Assembly: GCA_015065385.1 (NCBI GenBank)
Contig: SVQK01000084.1
Coordinates: forward strand, 17,530 to 81,529
Source: Oscillospiraceae bacterium
GTDB taxonomy: Bacteria; Bacillota; Clostridia; Oscillospirales; CAG-272
Length of the DNA stretch: 64,000 nucleotides
Direction of reading: 5' to 3'
A program made the translations under genes and the position numbers. Under the pieces are notes generated by a model, which was not told where the DNA came from, made no database searches, and saw only the letters and a program-made list of their open reading frames with translations. Positions 44,463 through 52,448 of the stretch are shown piece after piece. Every line of letters starts with the position of its first letter. Position 1 is the first letter of the stretch.

Positions 44463-44701
44463 GGCCAATCTCATTCTAAAAGGGGAACGCGGCTTTCTTT
44501 CGGAGAAAGCCTGGCAAAGAACTTCATGGGGAGGAGGTAATGGATAGGCTATACCAATCAAGTGAAGCTGAGGCTTTGGCACACCAATATAGCCATCCAA
44601 CCTTATCAGAGTTATCGCACGCGAGCTCATCGCACGGCGATTCGCACCCTACATGGAGCGTTCAAAACCCATGAAGATTTGCTTTTAGGCTGAGAATAGT
44701 A
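44463..44701 (+). repeat. Dispersed repeat family A, copy A3
   Basis: A 239-base copy, the shortest. Its right end (AGGCTGAGAATAGTA) matches A1 exactly, and the left end starts GGCCAATCTCATTCTAAAAG. It is flanked by TGA on both sides; the left one is the stop codon of the beta-helix gene. The direct match extends to nine bases, TGAGGCCAA (44460-44468 and 44702-44710), which looks like a target-site duplication with a damaged left end. It separates the gene from the following hairpin. Confidence 0.88.
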
Positions 44702-44716
44702 TGAGGCCAAGAAACT

Positions 44717-44747
44717 CCCCCCTGCGCGCTGAATCGGTACAGGGGGG
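44717..44747. terminator. Hairpin between convergent genes
   Basis: CCCCCCTG and CAGGGGGG arms with a 15-base loop. T-rich sequence is weak on both sides (GCTGTTTTC on plus, AGTTTC on minus), so it may serve both convergent genes. Confidence 0.5.
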
Positions 44748-44791
44748 ATGCTGTTTTCTGATCGGGGAGAGTCGGTTTTTCCCCTTCCTCT

Positions 44792-46870
44792 TTATCTCGC
44801 CTCGGGATCGGGCATGGGCGGGGCGTCGTAGGTCTCCTTCGTCATAGCCGCGCCGGATTTGGTAAACGGAGCCGTCACCGCGTCGATGTAGACAAGCGTC
44901 GTCTCATAGTAGCTCACAAGCTGGCCTTCCCCGCCCCGGTCCGGAAGGATCTCCCCGTACAGGTGCAGGTATGCCTCCGCGTCGTTCCGGGAACGCCTGA
45001 GGATATCTTTGATCTTCGCGGCCCGCTCTTCGTCCTCCACCGGCTCCGGATGATCGAAGTCGAAGACGTCGTTCAGCTCCTCAAGCGTCATCATCGACCG
45101 GACGTGCAGAATGCTCGCGCCGCACCGGTTGATCATCAGCCGCAGCCAGCCCGTCCCCTCTCTCGTCCCGGAGGACGGCAGCAGCGCGCGGGCTTCTCCG
45201 ATCGCCGCCTCGAATTCCGCGATGGCGTGACGGTAGTCTTTCAGGGCAAACCCGCGGGGCTTCATGTAGTCGCCCTGCCTGTGCCAGTTCAGCCAGCACC
45301 CGACCGCGCAGAAGCCGATGTTGAAGAGATTGTCCCGGTTATAGGTGTCCGCCCGGGCCAGCCTGTGGCACAGAGCCGCGAATCCGTCCCCGTCGGAGAT
45401 CCCGCGCCGCTTTGCGTACGAGTGATAGAAGGCGTCGGCGTCCGTCGCGGAGATCCCGGCTTCGGCGGCGTAGGAGATGGCGAGCGTGTTTTCCGCCGTC
45501 CGCCAGTGGTTGATCGCAAATCCGTAAGAGGAATCCGTCGGCGGCAGGGAGACGAGCTTTTCGATCCCCTCCGTGGACATCTGCTGAATGAACATATTCC
45601 CGTCGAACTCCGCCCATGAGTAGAACATGGTGTTCTGCCAGTCGCCGGGGAGCGTTCCGGTGCTCTCGATGTTGTCCGCGGCGGCCAGCGCTCCGTGGGC
45701 GGGAAGCAGGCTCATGGTCATCCCCTCGGGCAGGTTGTCCCGCAAAATCGGTCTCAGAACGCGCAGCGTGTCCCGGTCGGTGAGATAGAGTCCCGCGCGG
45801 ATCTTTGGCTTTTTGGACAGGCCGTCCAGCCACGCCGCGCGGTCTTCGAGCACCCGGAGCATCCGGCTGAGGCACACCGCCGACGAGCCGAGCTGTCCGG
45901 GAAGATGCTCGGGCATCCCCGGGACACGCCCGTCCGCGCCGAGGATCCCCTCTCCGAAGAGGCCCGTGAGAAATTCCGTCACGTTCTCCCGCGTCACGCC
46001 GGGCTGATCGCGGAATCCGCCGCATTCCTCCGAAATCAGCTCCAGCGTGTCGATCAGCGGATAGGTCTCGCAGAGGACGCGGAGCATTCGTCCCTCGACC
46101 GCGATGTTATCGGAGAGGATCTCCACGGACAGGGTGACGGTCATGCCCGCCTCCTTCGCCGTCTTCATGACCTCGTTCAGCCAGATCCGCGCGAAATCCG
46201 CCCGCTTCCGCTCGTCGCCGAAGATCTCCTCGGCCTCGGGGATGCAGTAGATCCGCCGGTTTTCGATCCTGGAGGCGGTCAGCGGGTCGGCCGCGGGGAT
46301 CGGATGGACCTGACCGTAGAAGAAGTGTCCGGCGTGGTCGTTCGGATCGTCCGGACGGGTCTCGTGCCACTGGCCGGGATAGCTGTGGAAGGTGATCGCG
46401 TTGTACCGCATCCGGGCGATGGAGCGGATATACGCCTTCGCCTCCTTCAGGCTGTAGGACGAGATATCCATCGGGAAGTTGATGTGCTGGCGGATCCCGC
46501 GGAGGCGGAACTTCGGGCAAACGTCCTTTCTGATCCCGAAGAGACGGTCGGGATCGAATCCCAGCGGGGCGGAATACCCGTCGGCGGTGAAGAGGATCCC
46601 GGCGTCGGCGAGCGCGTCGCACACCCCGCAGTATGCCGCGGACGGACTGCCTCCCCGGATCTCAAGCGTCTCCCCGTCCCCGCGGATCGACCAGCAGTGC
46701 GCAGGCAGGGATCCGTCGATTTCGACCGTGACGCGCCGGTCCGCGTTTGCCGCCGATCCGGGCCCGGACTCCCGCGCGAGCTCCGCGTTCGTGAATTCCG
46801 CGAGGAACCGGCAGAGCTCTCCCGCCGCGTAGGACAGGCCGGCGCTTTTTTCGATTATGCAAATGGTCAT
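44792..46870 (-). CDS. GH67/GH20-like glycosidase-related protein
   Basis: A 692-residue protein without a signal peptide. The N-terminal 110 residues (YAAGELCRFLAEFT and a strand-rich G-x-L-E-I-R-G-G-S segment) look like the accessory domain of alpha-glucuronidase and hexosaminidase families. A (beta/alpha)8 barrel follows, with RGIRQHINFPMDISSY, YNAITFHSYPGQW and TVTLSVEILSDN. Catalytic acids cannot be assigned with confidence. GGGAGGA precedes the ATG. It has its own promoter and is divergent from a Gfo/Idh/MocA gene. Confidence 0.65.
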   Translation of the reverse strand: MTICIIEKSAGLSYAAGELCRFLAEFTNAELARESGPGSAANADRRVTVEIDGSLPAHCWSIRGDGETLEIRGGSPSAAYCGVCDALADAGILFTADGYSAPLGFDPDRLFGIRKDVCPKFRLRGIRQHINFPMDISSYSLKEAKAYIRSIARMRYNAITFHSYPGQWHETRPDDPNDHAGHFFYGQVHPIPAADPLTASRIENRRIYCIPEAEEIFGDERKRADFARIWLNEVMKTAKEAGMTVTLSVEILSDNIAVEGRMLRVLCETYPLIDTLELISEECGGFRDQPGVTRENVTEFLTGLFGEGILGADGRVPGMPEHLPGQLGSSAVCLSRMLRVLEDRAAWLDGLSKKPKIRAGLYLTDRDTLRVLRPILRDNLPEGMTMSLLPAHGALAAADNIESTGTLPGDWQNTMFYSWAEFDGNMFIQQMSTEGIEKLVSLPPTDSSYGFAINHWRTAENTLAISYAAEAGISATDADAFYHSYAKRRGISDGDGFAALCHRLARADTYNRDNLFNIGFCAVGCWLNWHRQGDYMKPRGFALKDYRHAIAEFEAAIGEARALLPSSGTREGTGWLRLMINRCGASILHVRSMMTLEELNDVFDFDHPEPVEDEERAAKIKDILRRSRNDAEAYLHLYGEILPDRGGEGQLVSYYETTLVYIDAVTAPFTKSGAAMTKETYDAPPMPDPEAR

Positions 46871-46945
46871 GGAATATCCTCCCGTCAGTTTCCTTTGATG
46901 AAGGTCGGGAACGCTCCCCGCGCCCGGGAATGACCCTTCCCCCTT

Positions 46946-46974
46946 ATTGTAGCGGCAAATCCGCCGAAGCGCAA
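46946..46974 (-). promoter_or_regulatory. Promoter of the glycosidase-like gene
   Basis: TTGCGC, 17 bases, TACAAT on the minus strand. Confidence 0.65.
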
Positions 46975-47070
46975 GGGGTCAGCGGAAAAAAGCCGCGCAG
47001 CTTTCTCACCCGGTTCAGCGGCAAAATAAACAAGCGAGCCTTCAAACTGTAGATTTATTCACAGACCGTG

Positions 47071-47079
47071 TGTTATAAT
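47071..47079 (+). promoter_or_regulatory. Extended -10 promoter of the oxidoreductase gene
   Basis: TGTTATAAT (TGn plus TATAAT), 44 bases before the ATG; no clear -35. Confidence 0.55.
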
Positions 47080-47123
47080 TCAAGGGACGATTTCCAAAAC
47101 GCCCCCGAAAGGAGCTTTCTCCC

Positions 47124-48194
47124 ATGAAAATCGGATTCATCGGCAACGGATGGCGCGCAGAGGGATACTGGCGCGTCGTGAAACAGGTCCCGGAGCGGTT
47201 CGAGATCTCCGGCGTCCTCTTCCGCAATCCGGACAAGGCGGCGGCGTTTGCCGAAGGTCACCCGGGCCTTGCGTTCACCGACCTCGGCGATTTTCTGAAA
47301 CAGCCGCACGACATGGTCTTTCTCCTGCTCCCCGCGCACGTTCTGCCGCCCTATGTCGAAGCGGTCCTCTCGGCGGGATTCCCCCTCATGATCGAGACGC
47401 CGCCGACGTGGGATCCCGAAAAGCTCGCCGAGCTCTGGGAAATCCAAAAGAGGCACGGCGCGAAAATACAGGTCGCGGAGCAGTACTTTCTCCAGCCGTA
47501 CCACAGAGCCGTGAAAACGCTCGTTGACCGCGGAACGCTCGGCGAGGTCTCGAATCTGCGGATCTCCATGGCGCACGACTACCACGGCGTCAGCGTCATG
47601 CGCCGCCTTCTCGGAAAGGGCGCGGCGGGGTGCACGGTCACGGGACAGCGGTTCTCCTTCCCGGTGCTCTCCCACTGCGGGCGGGGCGGGCTCGGCGATG
47701 GCTCGCTCCGGGAGGACGGAAGAAAGGTCGCGGCGTTTGCCTATGACGACGGAAAGGTCGGCTTCTTCGACTTCGCGGGCGAGCAGTATTTCAACTACTT
47801 TCGCAGCCGCCATCTGAACGTGCAGGGCACGCACGGCGAGCTGAACGACTACGGCGTCTCCTTCTGGAACGGGACCATGCCGGTCTTCTCCCGTCTGGAG
47901 CGGCAGGATCTCGGGAAGGATTCGAACCTCGAGGGCTATTTCCACCGCGGGATCACATGGATGGGAGAGATGATTTACGAAAGCCCGTTCGCGCGGTATC
48001 CCGAAGCGCGGCTGACGGACGACGAGATCGCCATGGGCTCTCTTCTGCTCGGCATGGAGCGCATGATCGAAACGGGCGAGGAAATCTATCCCCTCGCGGA
48101 AGCCCTGACGGACACCTTCCTCTTCATGAAGATGGACGAGGCGATCCGGACGGGAAAGCCGGTTCGGACGGAGAAGCAGGTCTGGGAGGCATGA
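47124..48194 (+). CDS. Gfo/Idh/MocA-family oxidoreductase without the usual lysine
   Basis: A 356-residue protein with the N-terminal Rossmann motif [14 protein letters not shown] and the C-terminal Gfo/Idh domain. In most members the sequence E-K-P carries the catalytic lysine; here it reads [12 protein letters not shown], with Thr in its place. Expected reaction is NAD(P)-dependent oxidation or reduction of a sugar, but this may be non-standard. AAAGGAG precedes the ATG. The rubredoxin fusion gene follows 53 bases later, so both may be one operon. Confidence 0.8.
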   Translation: MKIGFIGNGWRAEGYWRVVKQVPERFEISGVLFRNPDKAAAFAEGHPGLAFTDLGDFLKQPHDMVFLLLPAHVLPPYVEAVLSAGFPLMIETPPTWDPEKLAELWEIQKRHGAKIQVAEQYFLQPYHRAVKTLVDRGTLGEVSNLRISMAHDYHGVSVMRRLLGKGAAGCTVTGQRFSFPVLSHCGRGGLGDGSLREDGRKVAAFAYDDGKVGFFDFAGEQYFNYFRSRHLNVQGTHGELNDYGVSFWNGTMPVFSRLERQDLGKDSNLEGYFHRGITWMGEMIYESPFARYPEARLTDDEIAMGSLLLGMERMIETGEEIYPLAEALTDTFLFMKMDEAIRTGKPVRTEKQVWEA

Positions 48195-48247
48195 TCCGCC
48201 CGGACGCGGAAAGAAAACAGCATCATTTCAAAGGAGGAGTTGCGAAA

Positions 48248-49189
48248 ATGGAACTCAAGGCGGTCAAATTCAGAAAAGACGGATTCTACTCCCAGCCGTT
48301 CTCGTTCGGCGGAGAGGAAGGCCCGGAGAAGTTCGACCCTTCGGTCCGGTACCGGGGCAGCCTGCAAAACTACCTGATCGACACGGGCGGCGAGGTGATC
48401 CTTGTGGACACGGGACTGCCCGCCGGAACGCCGGAAGAAGTCCCGGACGAGAACAGCCCCGCCTATACGGGAAAGGACATTGCGAGCTATATGGAAGCGT
48501 TCGCAGCGCTCGGCTACAGACCGGAGCAGGTGACGGCGATCCTGCTCACCCACCGGCATGCCGACCATTCCGGCGAGCTTCGCTCCTTCCCGAACGCCAA
48601 GATTTATGTGAACGCCGACGAATGCTCCGCCGACGAGCTGAAGGGACTTTCGAACATCGTCCCCGTGACCTTCACGGACGGCGCGTATTACAACTTCCCC
48701 GAAAGCCAAAAGATCCGCGAGGGGATCCGGATGATCCGGGCGAAGGGCCACACGAACGGCAACAGCATCGTCGTCGTCGAAAAGGACGGTCTCTTCTACA
48801 TGTTCCACGGGGACATCACCTATGTGGACGAGGCGCTCTATGAAAACAAGCTGTCCGTGGTATTCGACGATCCCGCCGCCGCCCGCGTGACCCTGGACCG
48901 CGTGAGGGAGTTCGTCCGCTGTCACCCGACGGTCTACTGCGGCACGCACACGCCTCAGGGATACGAAAATCTGGAGGCGGGCCGCGTCATGGATCTCGAT
49001 CACCCCGTCGAGACGATCCCCGCCGAGGTCGATTTCGCGGAGAAAGAGGCCAGCGGCAAGTTCGTCTGCTCGATCTGCGGATACGTCTATGACCCCGCGG
49101 AGCACGACGGCGTCCCGTTCGAGGATCTTCCGGACGACTGGAAATGCCCGCGGTGCAGACAGCCGAAGGAGAAGTTCAACCGGGCGTGA
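48248..49189 (+). CDS. Metallo-beta-lactamase-fold hydrolase fused to rubredoxin
   Basis: A 313-residue protein. The metal site motif H-R-H-A-D-H-S-G is at about residue 102, followed by GHTNGNS and HGD. After about residue 265 a complete rubredoxin follows: [12 protein letters not shown]... with a second CPRC pair, giving the Cys4 iron site. Such fusions link a di-metal centre with an electron carrier. The N-terminal part resembles lactonase-type enzymes more than flavodiiron proteins. The substrate is unknown. GGAGGAG precedes the ATG at 48248. Confidence 0.88.
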   Translation: MELKAVKFRKDGFYSQPFSFGGEEGPEKFDPSVRYRGSLQNYLIDTGGEVILVDTGLPAGTPEEVPDENSPAYTGKDIASYMEAFAALGYRPEQVTAILLTHRHADHSGELRSFPNAKIYVNADECSADELKGLSNIVPVTFTDGAYYNFPESQKIREGIRMIRAKGHTNGNSIVVVEKDGLFYMFHGDITYVDEALYENKLSVVFDDPAAARVTLDRVREFVRCHPTVYCGTHTPQGYENLEAGRVMDLDHPVETIPAEVDFAEKEASGKFVCSICGYVYDPAEHDGVPFEDLPDDWKCPRCRQPKEKFNRA

Positions 49190-49231
49190 CGCCGCGCTTC
49201 TTCCGGCAGTCCCCCGGCGGAACAAAACGAA

Positions 49232-49270
49232 AAAAGGGCTTGACGCGCGATGAACGCCGCCGGCCCTTTT
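49232..49270. terminator. Bidirectional terminator
   Basis: AAAAGGGC and GCCCTTTT arms with a 23-base loop between convergent genes, T-rich on both strands. Confidence 0.7.
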
Positions 49271-49335
49271 CTCTTTCTTTGTCCCTGCGGGGGATCCGGT
49301 GCTTTTTGCGGGGAGCACGGGTCCCTTTCCTTCTT

Positions 49336-50856
49336 TTATTGCCCTTCCAGCTCGGCGAGCTTCTCCATGATGCCGTTCATCGTCTTTTCCATCATCTTCT
49401 GCTTGGATTTCCAGAAGGAGGCAAATCCCTGCGGCGCGATCATGTACTGCCAGAGGTTGTAGATGTAGCCGCTGTCCCCGTAGAGGAACATGCCGTCGGA
49501 GCGGACGTTGTTCAGCATCAAATCGAGCATTTCGCCGCTCTCCTCGTCCGTGGAATACTTGGATTTGATCGCGTTCTCGTAGTACGCCGGAAGGACCTGC
49601 TTGAAGCCCTCCGCCGCGAGAGCCGTCAAAAGGACCGCGCACATGTCCTTGTCCTCCGCGCAGATCGCAATCGCCCACGGATCGGGCAGATAGGACGCGT
49701 AATAGGCCTCCTGCGCCTCGTCCGCCTTCCACGTCGGGAGGATGCCGTAGTCCACGATGCCGTCCCGGAGCGCCGTCAGCTTTCCGAGCTCGTACACCGC
49801 GAACAGGGCGTGCCCTTCGTCAAAGATCTCCGTTTCCCAGTCCGAAACGGAGCGGGAACCTTCCATGTTCGTCAGCTCCTTCATGGAGTCCATGACGGTC
49901 TCCGCCCTCTCCGCGTCCGCGACGACCGTGAGAACGGGGTTCCCGTCCGCGTCCTTTCGGATCTGCGGGATGCCGAGGGTTGCCGGGGTCACCATCCACG
50001 AGCCCGCCGCGGCGTAGGACAGGCCGTAGAGGTCGCCGTCGTCCCGCTCGGTGTTGCCGTTCAGGTCGTGGTAAAAATTCCCGGCAGTCTGCTTCACATA
50101 GTCAATGGTCCATCTGCCCTCGCGCACGACATCGTAGAAATCGTCGAACCCGTAATCGCTCCGGATCTGCTTGTTGAAGTACACCGCGCTGATCCGGCCC
50201 GCCATGCTGTCCACGTCCATCGTTCCCGTGGCAAGATAGCGGTGGCCCCTCGAGGAATAGAGATCCATTTCGTCGCCGAAGTACCACGGCTTGGTCGTGT
50301 CGATCACGTCAAACCCGGACAGATCCGCGAAGAATCCCTGCGACGTGAACCCCGCCGTGGAGGTGTTCCAGTTGGAGAAAAGGTCGGTGAAATGATCCCC
50401 GGCCATGAACAGCGACCGGACGCCCGCGACATAGGGATCCCAGCTCGTGAATTCCGTCTGATTGCACCGGATCTTGACGTTGAAACGGTCCTCCACCGCC
50501 AGTCTCTGCGCAAACTGCGCGTCGTTGACCAGCTCTCCCGTCACCTCCTCCGGCAGCAGCTCGGAATAGTGGTGGTAGATCAGAAGGTCCTTACCGCCGT
50601 AGTCCGCCGCGGGCAGATTGTCCTCTACCGCGGAGTTGGCGTGCTTCACGCGGTCAACGAAGGACAGGGAGGAAAAGTCGATTTCGTCCGCGTCCGAGGC
50701 GTTTTCCTCGGCATCCACGGTGCCGGCCGGATCCTGATTCTAACCCGCCTGAGAACCGGCGTCCTCCCCTTCCCCGGAACCGGAGGCGCAGGAGCCAAAG
50801 ACGAGCAGGGCAGCGAGCAGTCAGCAGACAAAGCGCGGACTTCTTCCGTATTTCAT
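49336..50856 (-). pseudogene. Solute-binding lipoprotein gene with two in-frame stop codons
   Basis: From the ATG at 50856 (ribosome site AGGAGG) the frame reads MKYGRSPRFVC, then TGA (50821-50823), then LLAALLVFGSC (a good lipobox), then SQAG, then TAG (50740-50742), then an intact 480-codon solute-binding body: VTGELVNDAQFAQRLAVEDRFNV, DTTKPWYFG, REGRWTIDYV, the loop DLNGNTERDDGDLYG and the C-terminal helix. A promoter is present. The body alone could start only at internal codons and would lack export. Either the gene is inactivated, the stops are read through, or the sequence has errors. Both stops fit single C-to-T changes (CGA to TGA, CAG to TAG). Confidence 0.8.
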
Positions 50857-50902
50857 GGTGGGATCCTCCTTTGAATCAGACGACACATGATTTTCCGGAA
50901 TC

Positions 50903-50931
50903 ATGATACCGAAAAACCGCGCCAAAGTCAA
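50903..50931 (-). promoter_or_regulatory. Promoter of the interrupted solute-binding gene
   Basis: TTGACT, 17 bases, TATCAT on the minus strand, 47 bases before the ATG. Confidence 0.6.
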
Positions 50932-50960
50932 GGCCCTGCCTGCCCAACCGAGAACACGCC

Positions 50961-52334
50961 TCATCCCTTCCCGTCCGGCGCGTCGCTTTCGATCGGCCAG
51001 CCGCTCAATTCGAAGTCGCCGAAAATCGGGGTCTGCGCGAGGATCACGGCGGAGTCTCCCATGCGCTCCCGCCACGACTGCCGCCACTTTGTGAGGGCGT
51101 CGGAATACTCATTGTAAGGGATCTCTTGCCCGTTGACGAAGGCTTTGTTTTTCTTCGTCCCGTCTGCAACGAATTCTCCGTAACGCTCCGCCGTGAAGAC
51201 GGTCCGCGCGGCGAGGGAACCCGATACCGTCGTGAACGCGTGACAGACGATCTTCTGGAAGAACTCCGCGCTGTTTTGGGAGATGAGGAAGGTCTCGCCG
51301 TTGACGGAGAAGAAGTCCCCGTAAAAACCGTCCGGGCCGTGTGTTCCGATCGCCGCGCACCAGCCCCCGTCCGGATCGGCATTGAGGGAAGCGGGGATTC
51401 CTTCGAGGGTCGTGCAGAACGCCAGGACCTCGCCCCGGTTCCTGTCGTACTCGTAGATATCGAGCGGATAGGCCTCCGCCGGCATCCGGTAGACGACCAG
51501 CTCGTTCCACCCGTCCCCGTTCAGATCGATCCGACGGGTCGCGTAGGCGGCAAGATGGGATTCCATATTCTCAAGCTCATAATGCTCCGCGAGAAAGGCG
51601 TCGTAGGCGGCATCGATCTGCTCCCGGGTCCGGCGGAGCTCTTTCACCGTCATCCTTCCCCCGATCACACAGCGCAGATCCGGATCGATCAGACGCGCAG
51701 CGATGGCGGCCACCTCACACCGGCGCACTTTCGATTCCGGCATGAAGGTCCCCGCGTCGTCCGTCCCCGTCAGAACGCCCGCGCGGTAGAGCTTGTACAC
51801 GTCCGCCGTGTACGACTTGTCCGGGGACAGCGGAAGATCGGGGATCGCGTTGTCGGCGACCGCGTTGATTGCTTGAAGCTCACTATCCGGCAGGGCGCGG
51901 GACAGAAGCGACACGCATTCGATCCGGGAAGCGGGCTGCGTGACGTCCCCCGGTTCACCCGGCATGATCCCGTTGTCCATGCAGTATTTGACGTACCCGT
52001 AAAACCACGGCTTGTCCGGCGGATTGTCATATTCGTCGGCGGTGGGATAGAGCGCGTGGATCCGGGCGATCCGGGCAGCGATGGTGTAAACCTCCGCCAG
52101 CGTGATGTCGGCATCGGGAGCAAAACGATTCTCCCCCACGCCGATCATCAGCCCGGCCCTCGATACGGTTTCGACGGATTGATAAAACCAGTCCTTCGGC
52201 GAAACATCCGAGAAGGCCGGGGCCTGCGCGTCGGTTTTGAAATATGCGAGACTGCCGTCCGCTGCGAGAACAGCCGAGGGCAGAAGCGTGAGGGACAGAA
52301 GGATTGTCATCATCAGGGGGATCAGGCGTTTCAT
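50961..52334 (-). CDS. S-layer-homology protein sharing a module with the neighbouring BlaR1
   Basis: A 457-residue secreted protein. Signal peptide (residues 1-24, LPSAVLAADG), then three SLH repeats (FSDVSPKDWFYQSVETVSRAGLM; PWFYGYVKYCMDNGIM; DVYKLYRAGVLTGTD), which anchor to the cell wall. Residues about 235-450 are a module nearly repeated in the BlaR1 encoded upstream: REQIDAAYDAFLAEHYELE, RRIDLNGDGWNELVVYRMP, and HAFTTVSGSLAA. GGAGG fits the ATG at 52334. It probably lies in the second BlaI/BlaR1 operon, though a weak own promoter (TTGACA, CAAAAT; 52385-52412) is possible. Confidence 0.8.
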   Translation of the reverse strand: MKRLIPLMMTILLSLTLLPSAVLAADGSLAYFKTDAQAPAFSDVSPKDWFYQSVETVSRAGLMIGVGENRFAPDADITLAEVYTIAARIARIHALYPTADEYDNPPDKPWFYGYVKYCMDNGIMPGEPGDVTQPASRIECVSLLSRALPDSELQAINAVADNAIPDLPLSPDKSYTADVYKLYRAGVLTGTDDAGTFMPESKVRRCEVAAIAARLIDPDLRCVIGGRMTVKELRRTREQIDAAYDAFLAEHYELENMESHLAAYATRRIDLNGDGWNELVVYRMPAEAYPLDIYEYDRNRGEVLAFCTTLEGIPASLNADPDGGWCAAIGTHGPDGFYGDFFSVNGETFLISQNSAEFFQKIVCHAFTTVSGSLAARTVFTAERYGEFVADGTKKNKAFVNGQEIPYNEYSDALTKWRQSWRERMGDSAVILAQTPIFGDFELSGWPIESDAPDGKG

Positions 52335-52448
52335 GATGTACCTCCGTTTTTTCTGTTTGCGTGAACTGTGCGGGTCCGATGGCGATTTTGTTTTGCGGGT
52401 GAATTCTGTCAATCATTAGACGTCCTGAACACGCATTTTGTTCCGCCT

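Noticed and set aside
41694..44630. A 978-codon open frame on the minus strand
   Set aside because: Shadow of the XRE and beta-helix genes in GC-rich DNA. It crosses a terminator, a promoter and repeat A3 and has no recognisable motifs.
50821..50823. TGA as selenocysteine or as tryptophan
   Set aside because: It lies in a signal peptide, no SECIS-like hairpin was noticed, and TGA serves as a normal stop in many genes here.
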